A stretch of DNA of 14,783 nt, taken from Terriglobia bacterium (GTDB lineage: Bacteria > Acidobacteriota > Terriglobia > UBA7540). The notes beneath the pieces were generated by a model that worked only from the letters and a program-made list of their open reading frames with translations, had not been told where the DNA came from and did not search any database. This document shows positions 1 to 6,999 of the stretch, one piece after another. The stretch is taken from assembly GCA_030040455.1 (NCBI GenBank), contig JASHTR010000503.1:1-14783 (forward strand). Reading direction: 5' to 3'. Numbering within the stretch: the first letter of the stretch is position 1; each line of letters starts with the position of its first letter. Both the position numbers and the translations under genes were made by a program.

Positions 1-30
1 CAACCGCCAACTGTATATTTCTGTCTTCAT
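1..30 (-). CDS. 5' end of a small gene cut by the window edge, possibly a ribbon-helix-helix antitoxin/regulator
   Basis: Reading leftward from the ATG at 30-28 gives ten codons, M-K-T-E-I-Y-S-W-R-L, before the window ends. No ribosome binding site precedes the ATG. Instead a promoter (-35 61-66, -10 38-43) places the expected transcription start at about the ATG itself, so the mRNA may be leaderless. A perfect 17-bp palindrome (31-47) abuts the start codon and covers the -10, as expected for an autorepressed gene. The N-terminus resembles, from memory, short ribbon-helix-helix proteins of acidobacteria that start MKTE-Y-SWR. Ten residues cannot establish a family, so both coding status and function are tentative. 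Confidence 0.4.
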   Translation of the reverse strand, partial: MKTEIYSWRL

Positions 31-47
31 GCACTACATTGTAGTGC
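31..47. promoter_or_regulatory. Perfect 17-bp palindrome, candidate operator
   Basis: GCACTACATTGTAGTGC has 8-bp perfect arms (31-38 and 40-47) around a single central base. It overlaps the -10 box of the minus-strand promoter and touches the start codon at 30. Position and symmetry fit a repressor site. The TACA/TGTA half-sites recall BlaI/CopY-type operators, but those normally have two central bases, so the regulator is not assigned. Confidence 0.5.
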
Positions 48-66
48 GCAGAGCTGAAAATTGCAA
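38..66 (-). promoter_or_regulatory. Sigma70-type promoter for the gene leaving the left edge
   Basis: On the minus strand TTGCAA (66-61, 4 of 6 to consensus) is followed after exactly 17 bases by TACAAT (43-38, 5 of 6). Seven bases separate the -10 from the ATG at 30, so transcription would begin at or next to the start codon. The -10 lies within the palindrome at 31-47. Confidence 0.5.
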
Positions 67-95
67 TGCGATTCAGGCTGAAAGCCGGCATTCCC

Positions 96-2009
96 TCATG
101 ATCGGTACGCCGGATCTTGGTCAATGAAGACGCGACGCCACAACTCCAGATTGAGCAGGCGCCAGATGCGCTCATAATGGTCGTGGGCGCCGGAGCGCTG
201 TTCGGCAAAGAGCCTTCGCAACGCCTCCGGCCTGAATAAGCCCCACTCCAGGCTGCGCGGCTCAAGCAACAGCTTTTCCACCGAGCTCAAATTCGGCCCT
301 CGCAACCAACCTCTGATCGGCGTTGGAAAACCCATCTTCTTGCGATAGATGATCGACGCAGGCAGGAGATCCTCCGCCGCCGATTTCAGCACGCGCTTGC
401 CGGCGAGCTTATGGATTTCATAAGCGGCAGGGATGCCGGCAGCAAACTCTACGAGGGAGTGATCGAGAAACGGAACGCGGCTTTCGATGGAGGCCGCCAT
501 GCTCATGTTGTCCTGCTTCATGAGGAGCTCAACGAGGTAGGTTTTGATGTCGGTATAAAGCAGGCGATGGAGCAGATCGCCGGAAGATTTTTCCCAATAT
601 TCCAACGGATCTTTGTAGGCGGAGCCGGGAGCGCGGGCGACCGACTCCGCGAGCAAGTCCTGCTGCGCGGATTCAGTGAATGCAGAATAGAAATTATCGA
701 AATAGAATGAAGGCCAGGAAGCGCCGTCGCGCGCCAGAAACGTGTGTCGCAGACGCCGCTGCGCTTCAAGCGGCAGCCACTTGGGTTCGTCAAGCGCGCG
801 GCGGAGGGCCCCACGAAGGCTCGCCGGCACCAGCCCGCGGTAGATGCCATCCAGGTGCGCATTCCACAGCGTCCAGGCGTAGCGCGTATATCCGGCCAGC
901 GTTTCGTCGCTGCCTTCGCCCGTCAGCACCACCGTCACGCGCTCGCGCGCGAGCTTCGCCACGAAATAGAGCGCCACGCTCGAAGGCCAGACAATGGGCT
1001 CATCTTCATGCCAGATGAGCCGCGGCAGCGCGTCCATAAACTCTTTCCAGCCGATGCGAACTTCGTGATGGATGGAGCCAAGATGGGCAGCCACCGCCTG
1101 CGCAAAAGGGAGCTCGCTATACGCTTCTTCCGCGTAGCCGACGGAAAAGGTTTCTATGGGAGCGCGGCGCAACTTGGTGGTGAGCGCGGCAACAACGCTT
1201 GAGTCGAGACCCCCGCTCAGAAAAACGCCCAGCGGCACATCGCTCATCAGATGGCTGGAAACGGCCCGCTCCAGCATTTCGCGATAGGTTTCGACGTAAT
1301 ACTGCCGGGGCTTGGACGCTTCGGCACGAGGCGCCGCGAGATCCCAGTAACACTCGATCCGAAGCCGGCCGGATTCGTCAAGCTCCAGCGTATGACCGGG
1401 CAGGAGTTTGCGAACGCCGTCAAATAGAGTCTCCTCGCCCGCAAGATATCCAAACGCAAGATATTCCGGCAGCATCTTGACGTTAAACCGGGCCTTGAGG
1501 GCGGGATGCGCCAGCAATGCCTTGATTTCCGAGCCAAAAAGGAAGCGCTGACCGCTGTGGTGATAGTAAAAAGGCTTGATGCCCAGCCGGTCGCGCGCGG
1601 CAAAGAGGCGGCGGTTGCGCGCGTCCCAGATAACAAAAGCGAACATGCCACGCAAGTGGTTGACGCAATCGCGGCCGTGCTCTTCATAAAGATGGAGAAT
1701 CGTTTCCGTATCGCTTCGGGTGCGATAATGGTGGCCACGAGCCTCAAGCGGAGGCCGTAGCTCCTGGTGATTGTAAATCTCGCCGTTATACACCAGCCAA
1801 AGCGTGCCGTCTTCATTGGTCATCGGCTGGTGGCCTTGAGCGACGTCGATAATGCTAAGGCGGCGCATGGCGAGCCCGACGCTTTCGGCCAGGTAGAAGC
1901 CTTCGTCGTCTGGCCCGCGATGCACGATCTGGCGGTTCATCGCGTCAAGGGTAGCGGGGGCTACCGGCTCACGACGGTCAAAATTCAGCACTCCGCAAAT
2001 TCCGCACAT
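96..2009 (-). CDS. asnB: Asparagine synthase (glutamine-hydrolysing)
   Basis: This 637-residue cytosolic enzyme is predicted to transfer the amide of glutamine to an activated aspartyl or other carboxyl substrate using ATP. After Met comes Cys2, the nucleophile of class II glutamine amidotransferase domains (MCGICG). The same domain shows RGPDDEG (31-37), NGEIYN (75-80) and RSDTE near 98-102. The synthetase half carries the PPi-loop FLSGGLDSS (263-271), and a later SRVPFLDH motif is typical of AsnB. At 637 residues it is longer than E. coli AsnB (about 554) and matches the longer AsnB-like type often found near exopolysaccharide or surface-glycan genes. The true acceptor could therefore be a sugar acid or peptide rather than free aspartate. 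A GGAAG lies 3 bases before the ATG. A 180-bp palindromic element (2031-2210) occupies most of its leader. Confidence 0.93.
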   Translation of the reverse strand: MCGICGVLNFDRREPVAPATLDAMNRQIVHRGPDDEGFYLAESVGLAMRRLSIIDVAQGHQPMTNEDGTLWLVYNGEIYNHQELRPPLEARGHHYRTRSDTETILHLYEEHGRDCVNHLRGMFAFVIWDARNRRLFAARDRLGIKPFYYHHSGQRFLFGSEIKALLAHPALKARFNVKMLPEYLAFGYLAGEETLFDGVRKLLPGHTLELDESGRLRIECYWDLAAPRAEASKPRQYYVETYREMLERAVSSHLMSDVPLGVFLSGGLDSSVVAALTTKLRRAPIETFSVGYAEEAYSELPFAQAVAAHLGSIHHEVRIGWKEFMDALPRLIWHEDEPIVWPSSVALYFVAKLARERVTVVLTGEGSDETLAGYTRYAWTLWNAHLDGIYRGLVPASLRGALRRALDEPKWLPLEAQRRLRHTFLARDGASWPSFYFDNFYSAFTESAQQDLLAESVARAPGSAYKDPLEYWEKSSGDLLHRLLYTDIKTYLVELLMKQDNMSMAASIESRVPFLDHSLVEFAAGIPAAYEIHKLAGKRVLKSAAEDLLPASIIYRKKMGFPTPIRGWLRGPNLSSVEKLLLEPRSLEWGLFRPEALRRLFAEQRSGAHDHYERIWRLLNLELWRRVFIDQDPAYRS

Positions 2010-2030
2010 ATCTTCCGTAGAGCGTAGAGG

Positions 2031-2210
2031 GCGGCTTTGCCGTCTGCCTTGCGGAAAGCCTCTGGCTTTCCGGGCAAGAGGCTCCCGTATTAATATCCTC
2101 GCTGGGCGCGATCCCGCCCGGCGGGATCGCGCCCAGCGAAAACCAGATTAGATGCGGACGCCGGTCTCCGGAAGGGCAAGGCCCTTCCGCAAGTCAAACG
2201 GCAGAGCCGC
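2031..2210. repeat. 180-bp imperfect palindromic element with nested hairpins
   Basis: Arm 1 (2031-2118, plus strand) matches arm 2 (2210-2120, minus strand). The outer 43 positions share 34 bases and the inner 20 bases are identical. Each arm holds a small hairpin CGGC-3 nt-GCCG and a 9-bp hairpin (2052-2060/2064-2072; 2169-2177/2181-2189). Of the nine outer differences, four form two compensatory pairs in the 9-bp stem (A-T to G-C and C-G to G-C), two are in its loop, one is in the small hairpin's loop, and two are in the linker. It fits a REP/BIME-like or MITE-like element. It lies between the isomerase stop (2290) and the asnB start (2009), ending 21 bases before asnB. No coding potential is apparent. 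Confidence 0.7.
2099..2139. repeat. Near-perfect 41-bp palindrome at the centre of the element
   Basis: The 20-base arm TCGCTGGGCGCGATCCCGCC (2099-2118) is exactly inverted at 2120-2139 around a single base at 2119. The stem is very GC-rich. No U-rich tract follows on either strand, so it is not a canonical intrinsic terminator, although a GC stem this strong could still pause polymerase between the isomerase gene and asnB. Confidence 0.75.
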
Positions 2211-2289
2211 AGATTGTGTCCGAATTGCTGCGACGTAGTTGGGCAGATCTGACGTAAAAGCATCCTTACAGTGCTGAAGGCGCCACGGC

Positions 2290-3696
2290 CTACGCGTGAT
2301 AGTACACTTCCCATCCTTTATAGTTTTCAAGCGCCTCCACCACGGCCCTCCCGCAGCGGCTGCGATTGACCGAGACATGATGCTCAAACCCGTTTTTGCA
2401 GATGAAGCGCATCAGTTTTTGCATTTCCGGGATGCGGGCCACGCCATACCCGCCAAAGCTTTCAAGACGGTCGGAAGTGATCTCGCCTTCGCCGGCGTAG
2501 GCGCGCATCCGCCCGTGAAGATCATCGGTGGTCACCCGGCAATAGGTGAGCGGGCCGCTTTTGAGTTTCCCCGCCACCGTGCCGAAGGCGCTCTCCTTGC
2601 TCATGGCCGCCGCAATCACCTCGTGGAAATCCATCTTGAAATCTTCGAAAAAATGCTTGGGCAGATTGGAGCAGTGGAAGATGACGGCCTTGTCGGGATC
2701 GTCGCCGTAATTGTTGTTCCAATCGACAATCGCGCTGGGTGTTCCCGAAGCAAGCTGGAGGATGTACATGGCAATCATGCCGATCATATCCGTCTCGCAG
2801 GCGCTGGGGAGCAGGTTGTTGGACATCATGCTCATGAGCGTGCAGGGGACAACGCCCAAAAACTCTTCCATCGCCGTCCAACACTGTACGGAAGTGCCCG
2901 CGAGCCCGTTGGCCTGCATCCACTCGTCCACCACGACGCCGAATTTGGCCATTTTAGCGAGTGAAGCCGGCGGGATGCCATGAGTCGGAACATAGCTTTG
3001 GATGCCGTCGAGCCTGGCTTTCACCTTGGGATCCTCATCCTTCATCCGCGCGATGCGGCCGAGCACTTCGGAAAGATCCAGTGTTTCAACGCTGATGCCG
3101 GCACGCTCCATCAACTTTTCGCTGAACCGGACGGTGTTGAAAGCGGCCGGACGCGCCCCGATGACGCCGACGCGCGCGTTCTTCAGGCCCTTAACGATGC
3201 GGCAAACGGCGGCGAACATCTCGAGGTCCTGCTTGAACGAGTCCGAGCCCGGTGCCGCCGTATGCTGCGTGGTGAGCGTGTAACGAATGCCGTATTGCGA
3301 GAGGTTGTTACACACGGAAATTTTGCCGCAGAAGCTGTCGCGGCGACTGGCGAGCAGCATGTGATGCGGCTCATCCGGAAACGCGTGAATGAGCACCGGA
3401 ACCTCCAGGCCAGCCATGCGAAGCGAATTCGCCACGGCTCTTTCGTCGCCAAAATTGGGCAGCGTCACCAGGATGCCGTCAATTTCTTCGCGGTGTCTCT
3501 TGAAAAAATCAGCACACCGGCGCGCGTCCTGGAGCGTTTCAACCACGCCGAACCGGGTGTCTTCCGCCCCAAGGCAAAGACTCTTATAACCCTCCCGCTC
3601 AAGGACCCGGAGCATTTCTTCGCGCCCATCACGTGCCAGCGCCGCCGGAAAGAAGCCGCGATTGCCCACAAGAACACCGAGCGTGGTTCCGCCCAT
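2290..3696 (-). CDS. L-fucose/L-arabinose isomerase family protein
   Basis: A probable cytosolic aldose-ketose isomerase of 468 residues. The start is set at the ATG at 3696 because a consensus GGAGGT (3710-3705) lies 8 bases upstream; the frame stays open for 26 more codons, but that extension would contain the ribosome binding site. The N-terminus TTLGVLVGNRGFFP is typical of this family. Family-type metal ligands are plausible at Glu302 (in ACETD), Asp325 (in IVDWNNNYG) and His439/440 (in FEHHVSVNRS). The Glu-Asp spacing of 23 is close to the 24 in E. coli FucI (Glu337, Asp361). At 468 residues it is shorter than FucI (about 590). The family also contains enzymes acting on other sugars, including sulfosugars, so the substrate is not assigned. 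It lies 181 bp downstream of lpxD on the same strand and no sugar kinase or aldolase is nearby. Confidence 0.75.
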   Translation of the reverse strand: MGGTTLGVLVGNRGFFPAALARDGREEMLRVLEREGYKSLCLGAEDTRFGVVETLQDARRCADFFKRHREEIDGILVTLPNFGDERAVANSLRMAGLEVPVLIHAFPDEPHHMLLASRRDSFCGKISVCNNLSQYGIRYTLTTQHTAAPGSDSFKQDLEMFAAVCRIVKGLKNARVGVIGARPAAFNTVRFSEKLMERAGISVETLDLSEVLGRIARMKDEDPKVKARLDGIQSYVPTHGIPPASLAKMAKFGVVVDEWMQANGLAGTSVQCWTAMEEFLGVVPCTLMSMMSNNLLPSACETDMIGMIAMYILQLASGTPSAIVDWNNNYGDDPDKAVIFHCSNLPKHFFEDFKMDFHEVIAAAMSKESAFGTVAGKLKSGPLTYCRVTTDDLHGRMRAYAGEGEITSDRLESFGGYGVARIPEMQKLMRFICKNGFEHHVSVNRSRCGRAVVEALENYKGWEVYYHA

Positions 3697-3704
3697 CTGC
3701 AAGT

Positions 3705-3710
3705 ACCTCC
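3705..3710 (-). promoter_or_regulatory. Strong Shine-Dalgarno that decides the isomerase start
   Basis: On the minus strand GGAGGT (3710-3705) lies 8 bases before the ATG at 3696. This supports that ATG over the in-frame ATG at 3774, and the family-conserved sequence begins just after it. Confidence 0.75.
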
Positions 3711-3760
3711 GTTTCGCGGCAAAAAACGCCTCTTGGGGAGCATAGCATGCCTGGAATGGC

Positions 3761-3779
3761 GGTGATGTCTTCAATCACC
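3761..3779. promoter_or_regulatory. Small inverted repeat upstream of the isomerase
   Basis: GGTGAT (3761-3766) and ATCACC (3774-3779) form 6-base perfect arms around 7 bases, 65-83 bp before the isomerase start. This could be an operator half-site pair or chance; no clear promoter hexamers were found around it. Confidence 0.2.
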
Positions 3780-3811
3780 TCGGCGGGTTATGCATCAGAA
3801 GCTGTCAATCA

Positions 3812-3830
3812 CGGCGCTCTGCGAGCGCCG
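3812..3830 (-). terminator. Hairpin downstream of lpxD, possible weak terminator
   Basis: CGGCGCTC (3812-3819) pairs with GAGCGCCG (3823-3830) around a 3-base loop, about 48 bases after the lpxD stop. The following minus-strand sequence is not a U-run, so termination would be weak or factor-dependent. Confidence 0.3.
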
Positions 3831-3877
3831 GAAGACCATCGCTTGTTGTCACTTTGCCCTGCGATGCCCGCGGTTTT

Positions 3878-4894
3878 TCACTCCCCGGATTTGTCTAAGT
3901 GGTTGCGAATTTTCCGAATGGCCGAGTAGAGTTCGGGCAAGCGGGCATAAACGGCAGTGCACTTGAGCCAAAGCGAACTCTCGATGGCGGGGGAGCCAGA
4001 GATAACGCTATGGGGTGGGACGTCGTGCGAGATGCCGGATTGAGCGCCCATGATGACGTTATCTCCGATCGTGAGATGACCCGCCACACCCACCTGACCG
4101 GCAAGGATGACGTTTCGGCCGAGCTTGGTGCTTCCTGCCAGTCCCACCTGGCCGCAGAGCAGGGAATTCTCGCCCACATCACAGCCGTGGCCGACTTGCA
4201 CGAGATTATCCACTTTCGTGCCGCGCCGGATGCGCGTGGAGCCAACACTCGCGCGGTCAACGCAGGAATGGGCCTGAATCTCGACGTCATCCTCAACGAT
4301 CACGGCGCCGGGCTGGATGATCTTGTAATAGGAGCTGTCCGGTTGTTGAGCGAACCCGAACCCGTCCGCCCCTATGACAGCACCGTTTTGAAGGATCACA
4401 TCATTGCCGATTTCGACCTTCTCACGCACCACGGCATGGGAGTGGGCAACGAAGCGATGGCCGATCTTCGCCCCCGCATAGATCGCAACGAAGCTTTTGA
4501 GCACACAATCATCGCCAATGGAAACGCCATCTTCAATCACTACGTAAGGAGCAATCGAGGGATTGCGCCCGATTTTTGCCGAGGGCGCGATCACGGCCGT
4601 CGGGTGGATGCCCGGTGGGGGTGAAACGCGCGGATGGAAAAGCTCAAGCGCGTGGGCGAAGGCCAGGTAGGGATCCTGCGCGCGCAGCAACGCGTGGCCG
4701 GGAAGGTTTATCTCCGGCCCCACGATCACAGCGCCTGCCTGCGTACTCAGGGCTTTGCGATAGTATCTGGGATTAGCAAGAAAAGCCAAATCGCCGGGCG
4801 AAGCCTCTTCAAGGCTTTGGATAGCAATGATTTCCGTTTCTGGAGGTCCTTCTAGCCGGCAGTTGATGCGTAATGCAACCTCGCCAAGTTTCAT
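3878..4894 (-). CDS. lpxD: UDP-3-O-(3-hydroxyacyl)glucosamine N-acyltransferase
   Basis: LpxD adds the N-linked 3-hydroxyacyl chain from acyl-ACP to UDP-3-O-acylglucosamine, the third committed step of lipid A synthesis. The 338-residue length is normal. Residues 1-95 form the N-terminal uridine-binding domain (SLEEASPGDLAFL near 27-39). About 98-300 is a left-handed parallel beta-helix of hexapeptide repeats (for example ILQNGAVIGADGFGF at 167-181). The C-terminal tail is helical. His236 in VQVGHGCDVG matches the catalytic His of E. coli LpxD (His239). A GAGGA lies 4 bases before the ATG. It stands apart from lpxA, fabZ and lpxB, with which it is often clustered in proteobacteria, and is divergent from the response regulator at 5010. 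Its acyl donor ACP depends on AcpS, encoded at 13214. Confidence 0.93.
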   Translation of the reverse strand: MKLGEVALRINCRLEGPPETEIIAIQSLEEASPGDLAFLANPRYYRKALSTQAGAVIVGPEINLPGHALLRAQDPYLAFAHALELFHPRVSPPPGIHPTAVIAPSAKIGRNPSIAPYVVIEDGVSIGDDCVLKSFVAIYAGAKIGHRFVAHSHAVVREKVEIGNDVILQNGAVIGADGFGFAQQPDSSYYKIIQPGAVIVEDDVEIQAHSCVDRASVGSTRIRRGTKVDNLVQVGHGCDVGENSLLCGQVGLAGSTKLGRNVILAGQVGVAGHLTIGDNVIMGAQSGISHDVPPHSVISGSPAIESSLWLKCTAVYARLPELYSAIRKIRNHLDKSGE

Positions 4895-5009
4895 GGTTCC
4901 TCGCTGAGTTGCCGATAGATTTCATTGAAAAGTCCGCCGGCTTCACCAAGGCTCCGAGCCTGCGCGACCGATCATTTATTTTCAGGTCTTATACAGGAAG
5001 ATATCAACA

Positions 5010-5744
5010 ATGTTTTCGCAGCGGGCCAGCGAGCGGCTTGTGGCGATGAAGCCTGAACGCAACGGGCGTAGGAAAACCCGTATTCTTATCGCCGACCGGG
5101 AGGCGATCTTCCGCTTCGGTTTTCGGCGGATTCTCGCCACCGAAAGCGACCTCCGCGTGGTTGCGGAGGCGGAGAATGCCACGCAAGCCCTTCATCTCAC
5201 TCGACAGGCGAAGCCGGAAGTTATTTTTCTTCAGGCAGGGATTGTTCCGGAAAAGTTCGCTGACCTCATCCAGCGCCTGCGAAGCGCCTCGCCGGGGTGC
5301 AAGCTGGTCATTGCGGCGGCCAAGTTGAGCGAAGGCGAGTCGGTGGGCTATATTCGCGCCGGGGCTGCCGGGGTGATCCTGAAGTCGGTTGACCCGGCGC
5401 TTTTTATCAAGTGCGTGCGCAAAGTGATGCAGAACGAGATTTGGCTGCCCAAGCAAGAGGTGGCGCAGATGGCGCAGGTGATCGAAAGCGGGCCCATAAA
5501 CCTGCCGCGCCCGGCGGATACGCTGACGCAGCGCGAAAAGACGGTTGTCAGCTACCTGATCCAGGGCTGGCGCAACCGCGAAATTGCGGACCATCTTTCC
5601 ATCAGCGAGCAGACCGTGAAGAATCACCTCCGCGCCGTCTACGACAAGGTGGGAGTTTCCGACCGGCTGGAGTTGGTGCTCTACGTTATTTACCAGCGAA
5701 TTGAGCTTCCCTCGGTCGAACTCACGGTGGAAGCTCGTAATTGA
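5010..5744 (+). CDS. NarL/LuxR-family response regulator with an atypical receiver domain
   Basis: A 244-residue two-domain DNA-binding regulator. Residues about 24-140 form a receiver domain starting RILIADRE, and about 170-230 form a LuxR-type helix-turn-helix (LTQREKTVVSYLIQG, then NREIADHLSISEQTVKNHL). The receiver looks unable to accept phosphate in the usual way. The segment that normally reads L-D is FLQAGI, placing Gln75 at the acceptor Asp. The second acidic pocket residue is Arg30 after Asp29, and the switch Thr/Ser is Ala103. The conserved Lys is kept (Lys125 in VILKS). It may therefore act without phosphorylation or through another signal. AGGAAG at 4995-5000 lies 9 bases before the ATG. 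No histidine kinase gene is adjacent. It is divergent from lpxD (115 bp between starts), so control of lpxD is possible but not shown. Confidence 0.88.
   Translation: MFSQRASERLVAMKPERNGRRKTRILIADREAIFRFGFRRILATESDLRVVAEAENATQALHLTRQAKPEVIFLQAGIVPEKFADLIQRLRSASPGCKLVIAAAKLSEGESVGYIRAGAAGVILKSVDPALFIKCVRKVMQNEIWLPKQEVAQMAQVIESGPINLPRPADTLTQREKTVVSYLIQGWRNREIADHLSISEQTVKNHLRAVYDKVGVSDRLELVLYVIYQRIELPSVELTVEARN
5703..5736. terminator. Inverted repeat at the converging gene ends, possible bidirectional terminator
   Basis: GAGCTTCC (5703-5710) and GGAAGCTC (5729-5736) are 8-base perfect arms around 18 bases, inside the last codons of the response regulator and just beyond the end of the converging MFS gene. 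There is no T-run on either side. The position suggests transcription termination, but the evidence is weak. Confidence 0.3.
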
Positions 5745-5751
5745 AGGAGTG

Positions 5752-6999
5752 TTACCCCGCCGCGCTGCGTTTTCTTGGCAGAAAGAAAAAGGCCAGGGCA
5801 GCCGCCACGAGCCATCCCACGCCAAGGATGGCAAAGGGGTAAACAAAGCCGCCGGTGCGCTGGCGGAGATAGCCCACCAAGAGCGGTCCAAAGAATCCTC
5901 CCAAGTTGCCGAGAGCATTGATCAGCCCCATCGCGGAGCCCGCGACGTTCGTCGGCAGCGTTTCCGTCGGAATGGCCCAGAACGATCCCAATCCTCCATA
6001 GGAGCCAAAACCCACGAGGATGATCAAAAAGAAGGAGAGGATCGGCGAAGACGCGCTGGTCAGAACGCTGGCGACCAGAAAAATGCCGCCCCAGCCCAGC
6101 GCAAAAGCGACGTGCCTGGGGCGGTCGCCCGTGCGGTCCGAGCTCCGGGAGATCAGGACCATGCCCAAAGCGGCAATGAGGTAAGGAATGGAAAAAAGGA
6201 GCCCTACGCGCAGATTGCTGATTTTACGCGTGTGCTCGATGGCGCTGGGCAGCCAAAAAAGATATCCATAATTCCCCGAGTTTTCCAGAAAATAGATGAG
6301 CACCATCAGAAGAACGTGAGGTCGAAGAAGCAGGCGCAGATAAGGCTCGTGGGCGGAGGGCTGAAGCTCGGTCTTTTCCCGGTTAATCGTTTGTTCCAGG
6401 AAGTTGCGTTCCTCACTGGAAATCCAGCGTGCCTGACGGGGATAATCGTCAATCGAAACCCACCAGATGACGAGCCAGATGAGAGGAAGAACGCCTTCCA
6501 CCACCAGGAGCACGCGCCAGTTCCAGCGTCCCAGAATCCATCCCGAAAGTGGAGAGGAAAACACCACGGCGGCAGGAAGGCAGAGCATCCAGTAAGCGTT
6601 GGCGCGCGCCCGCTCGCGACTGGGGAACCAGTTGGAAAGCAAAACAAGCGTCGCCGGCCATACTCCTCCCTCAGCAACACCCAGCAGAAAACGCATCCAT
6701 AAGAACCCTTGCCCGGTGTGCACCAAGGCGGTTAGCGCGGAGCAGCATCCCCAGACGATGAGCAGGATGCTGACAAACTGCTTGGCGCTCCAGCGCGTGG
6801 CCAGGTATCCGCCGGGGATTTGCAGCAGCAGGTAGCCCCAGAAGAAGATGCCCGCCGCATCACCGGCTTCCGTGTGAGTGAGGTGCAGATCACGCGTCAT
6901 GCTGGGCAAGGCGAGGGAGATGTTCGTGCGGTCAATATAGGCGATCGTGTACATGATGAACGCGATCGAAATCACCCGAAGCCAGCGCCTTTCAGGCAT
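5752..6999 (-). CDS. MFS transporter, anion:cation symporter (ACS) type
   Basis: A 415-residue inner-membrane permease with about 12 hydrophobic segments, predicted to take up an organic anion with protons or cations. The frame is open upstream to 7434, but homology-like sequence starts at MPERRWLRVISIAF, where the first helix and the family's YIDRTNIS motif follow, so the ATG at 6999 is chosen. Only a weak GGACGGA precedes it. The segment around RFLLGVAEGGVWPATLVL followed by NWFPSRERARA is characteristic of the ACS family (hexuronate, glucarate, galactonate, phthalate and similar transporters). A central cytoplasmic loop lies near DDYPRQARWISSEE. The substrate cannot be read from the sequence. 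The gene converges with the response regulator (7 bp between stops) and is divergent from the efflux cluster. Confidence 0.88.
   Translation of the reverse strand: MPERRWLRVISIAFIMYTIAYIDRTNISLALPSMTRDLHLTHTEAGDAAGIFFWGYLLLQIPGGYLATRWSAKQFVSILLIVWGCCSALTALVHTGQGFLWMRFLLGVAEGGVWPATLVLLSNWFPSRERARANAYWMLCLPAAVVFSSPLSGWILGRWNWRVLLVVEGVLPLIWLVIWWVSIDDYPRQARWISSEERNFLEQTINREKTELQPSAHEPYLRLLLRPHVLLMVLIYFLENSGNYGYLFWLPSAIEHTRKISNLRVGLLFSIPYLIAALGMVLISRSSDRTGDRPRHVAFALGWGGIFLVASVLTSASSPILSFFLIILVGFGSYGGLGSFWAIPTETLPTNVAGSAMGLINALGNLGGFFGPLLVGYLRQRTGGFVYPFAILGVGWLVAAALAFFFLPRKRSAAG

Noticed and set aside
74..88. Terminator hairpin after asnB (GGCT-GAA-AGCC)
   Set aside because: The stem has only 4 base pairs and the following minus-strand sequence is not a proper U-run.
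2980..3765. Plus-strand open frame of 261 codons
   Set aside because: It is antisense to the isomerase gene, which has family motifs and a strong ribosome site.
3697..3774. 26-codon N-terminal extension of the isomerase
   Set aside because: It contains the GGAGGT used by the ATG at 3696, and the family-conserved N-terminus starts right after that ATG.
5004..5918. Minus-strand open frame of 304 codons
   Set aside because: It lies opposite the response regulator, whose receiver and helix-turn-helix domains are clear; no family features in the minus frame.
5701..6702. Plus-strand open frame of 333 codons
   Set aside because: It is antisense to the MFS gene; composition is Arg/Gln/His-rich with no recognisable domain, typical of a shadow frame in GC-rich DNA.
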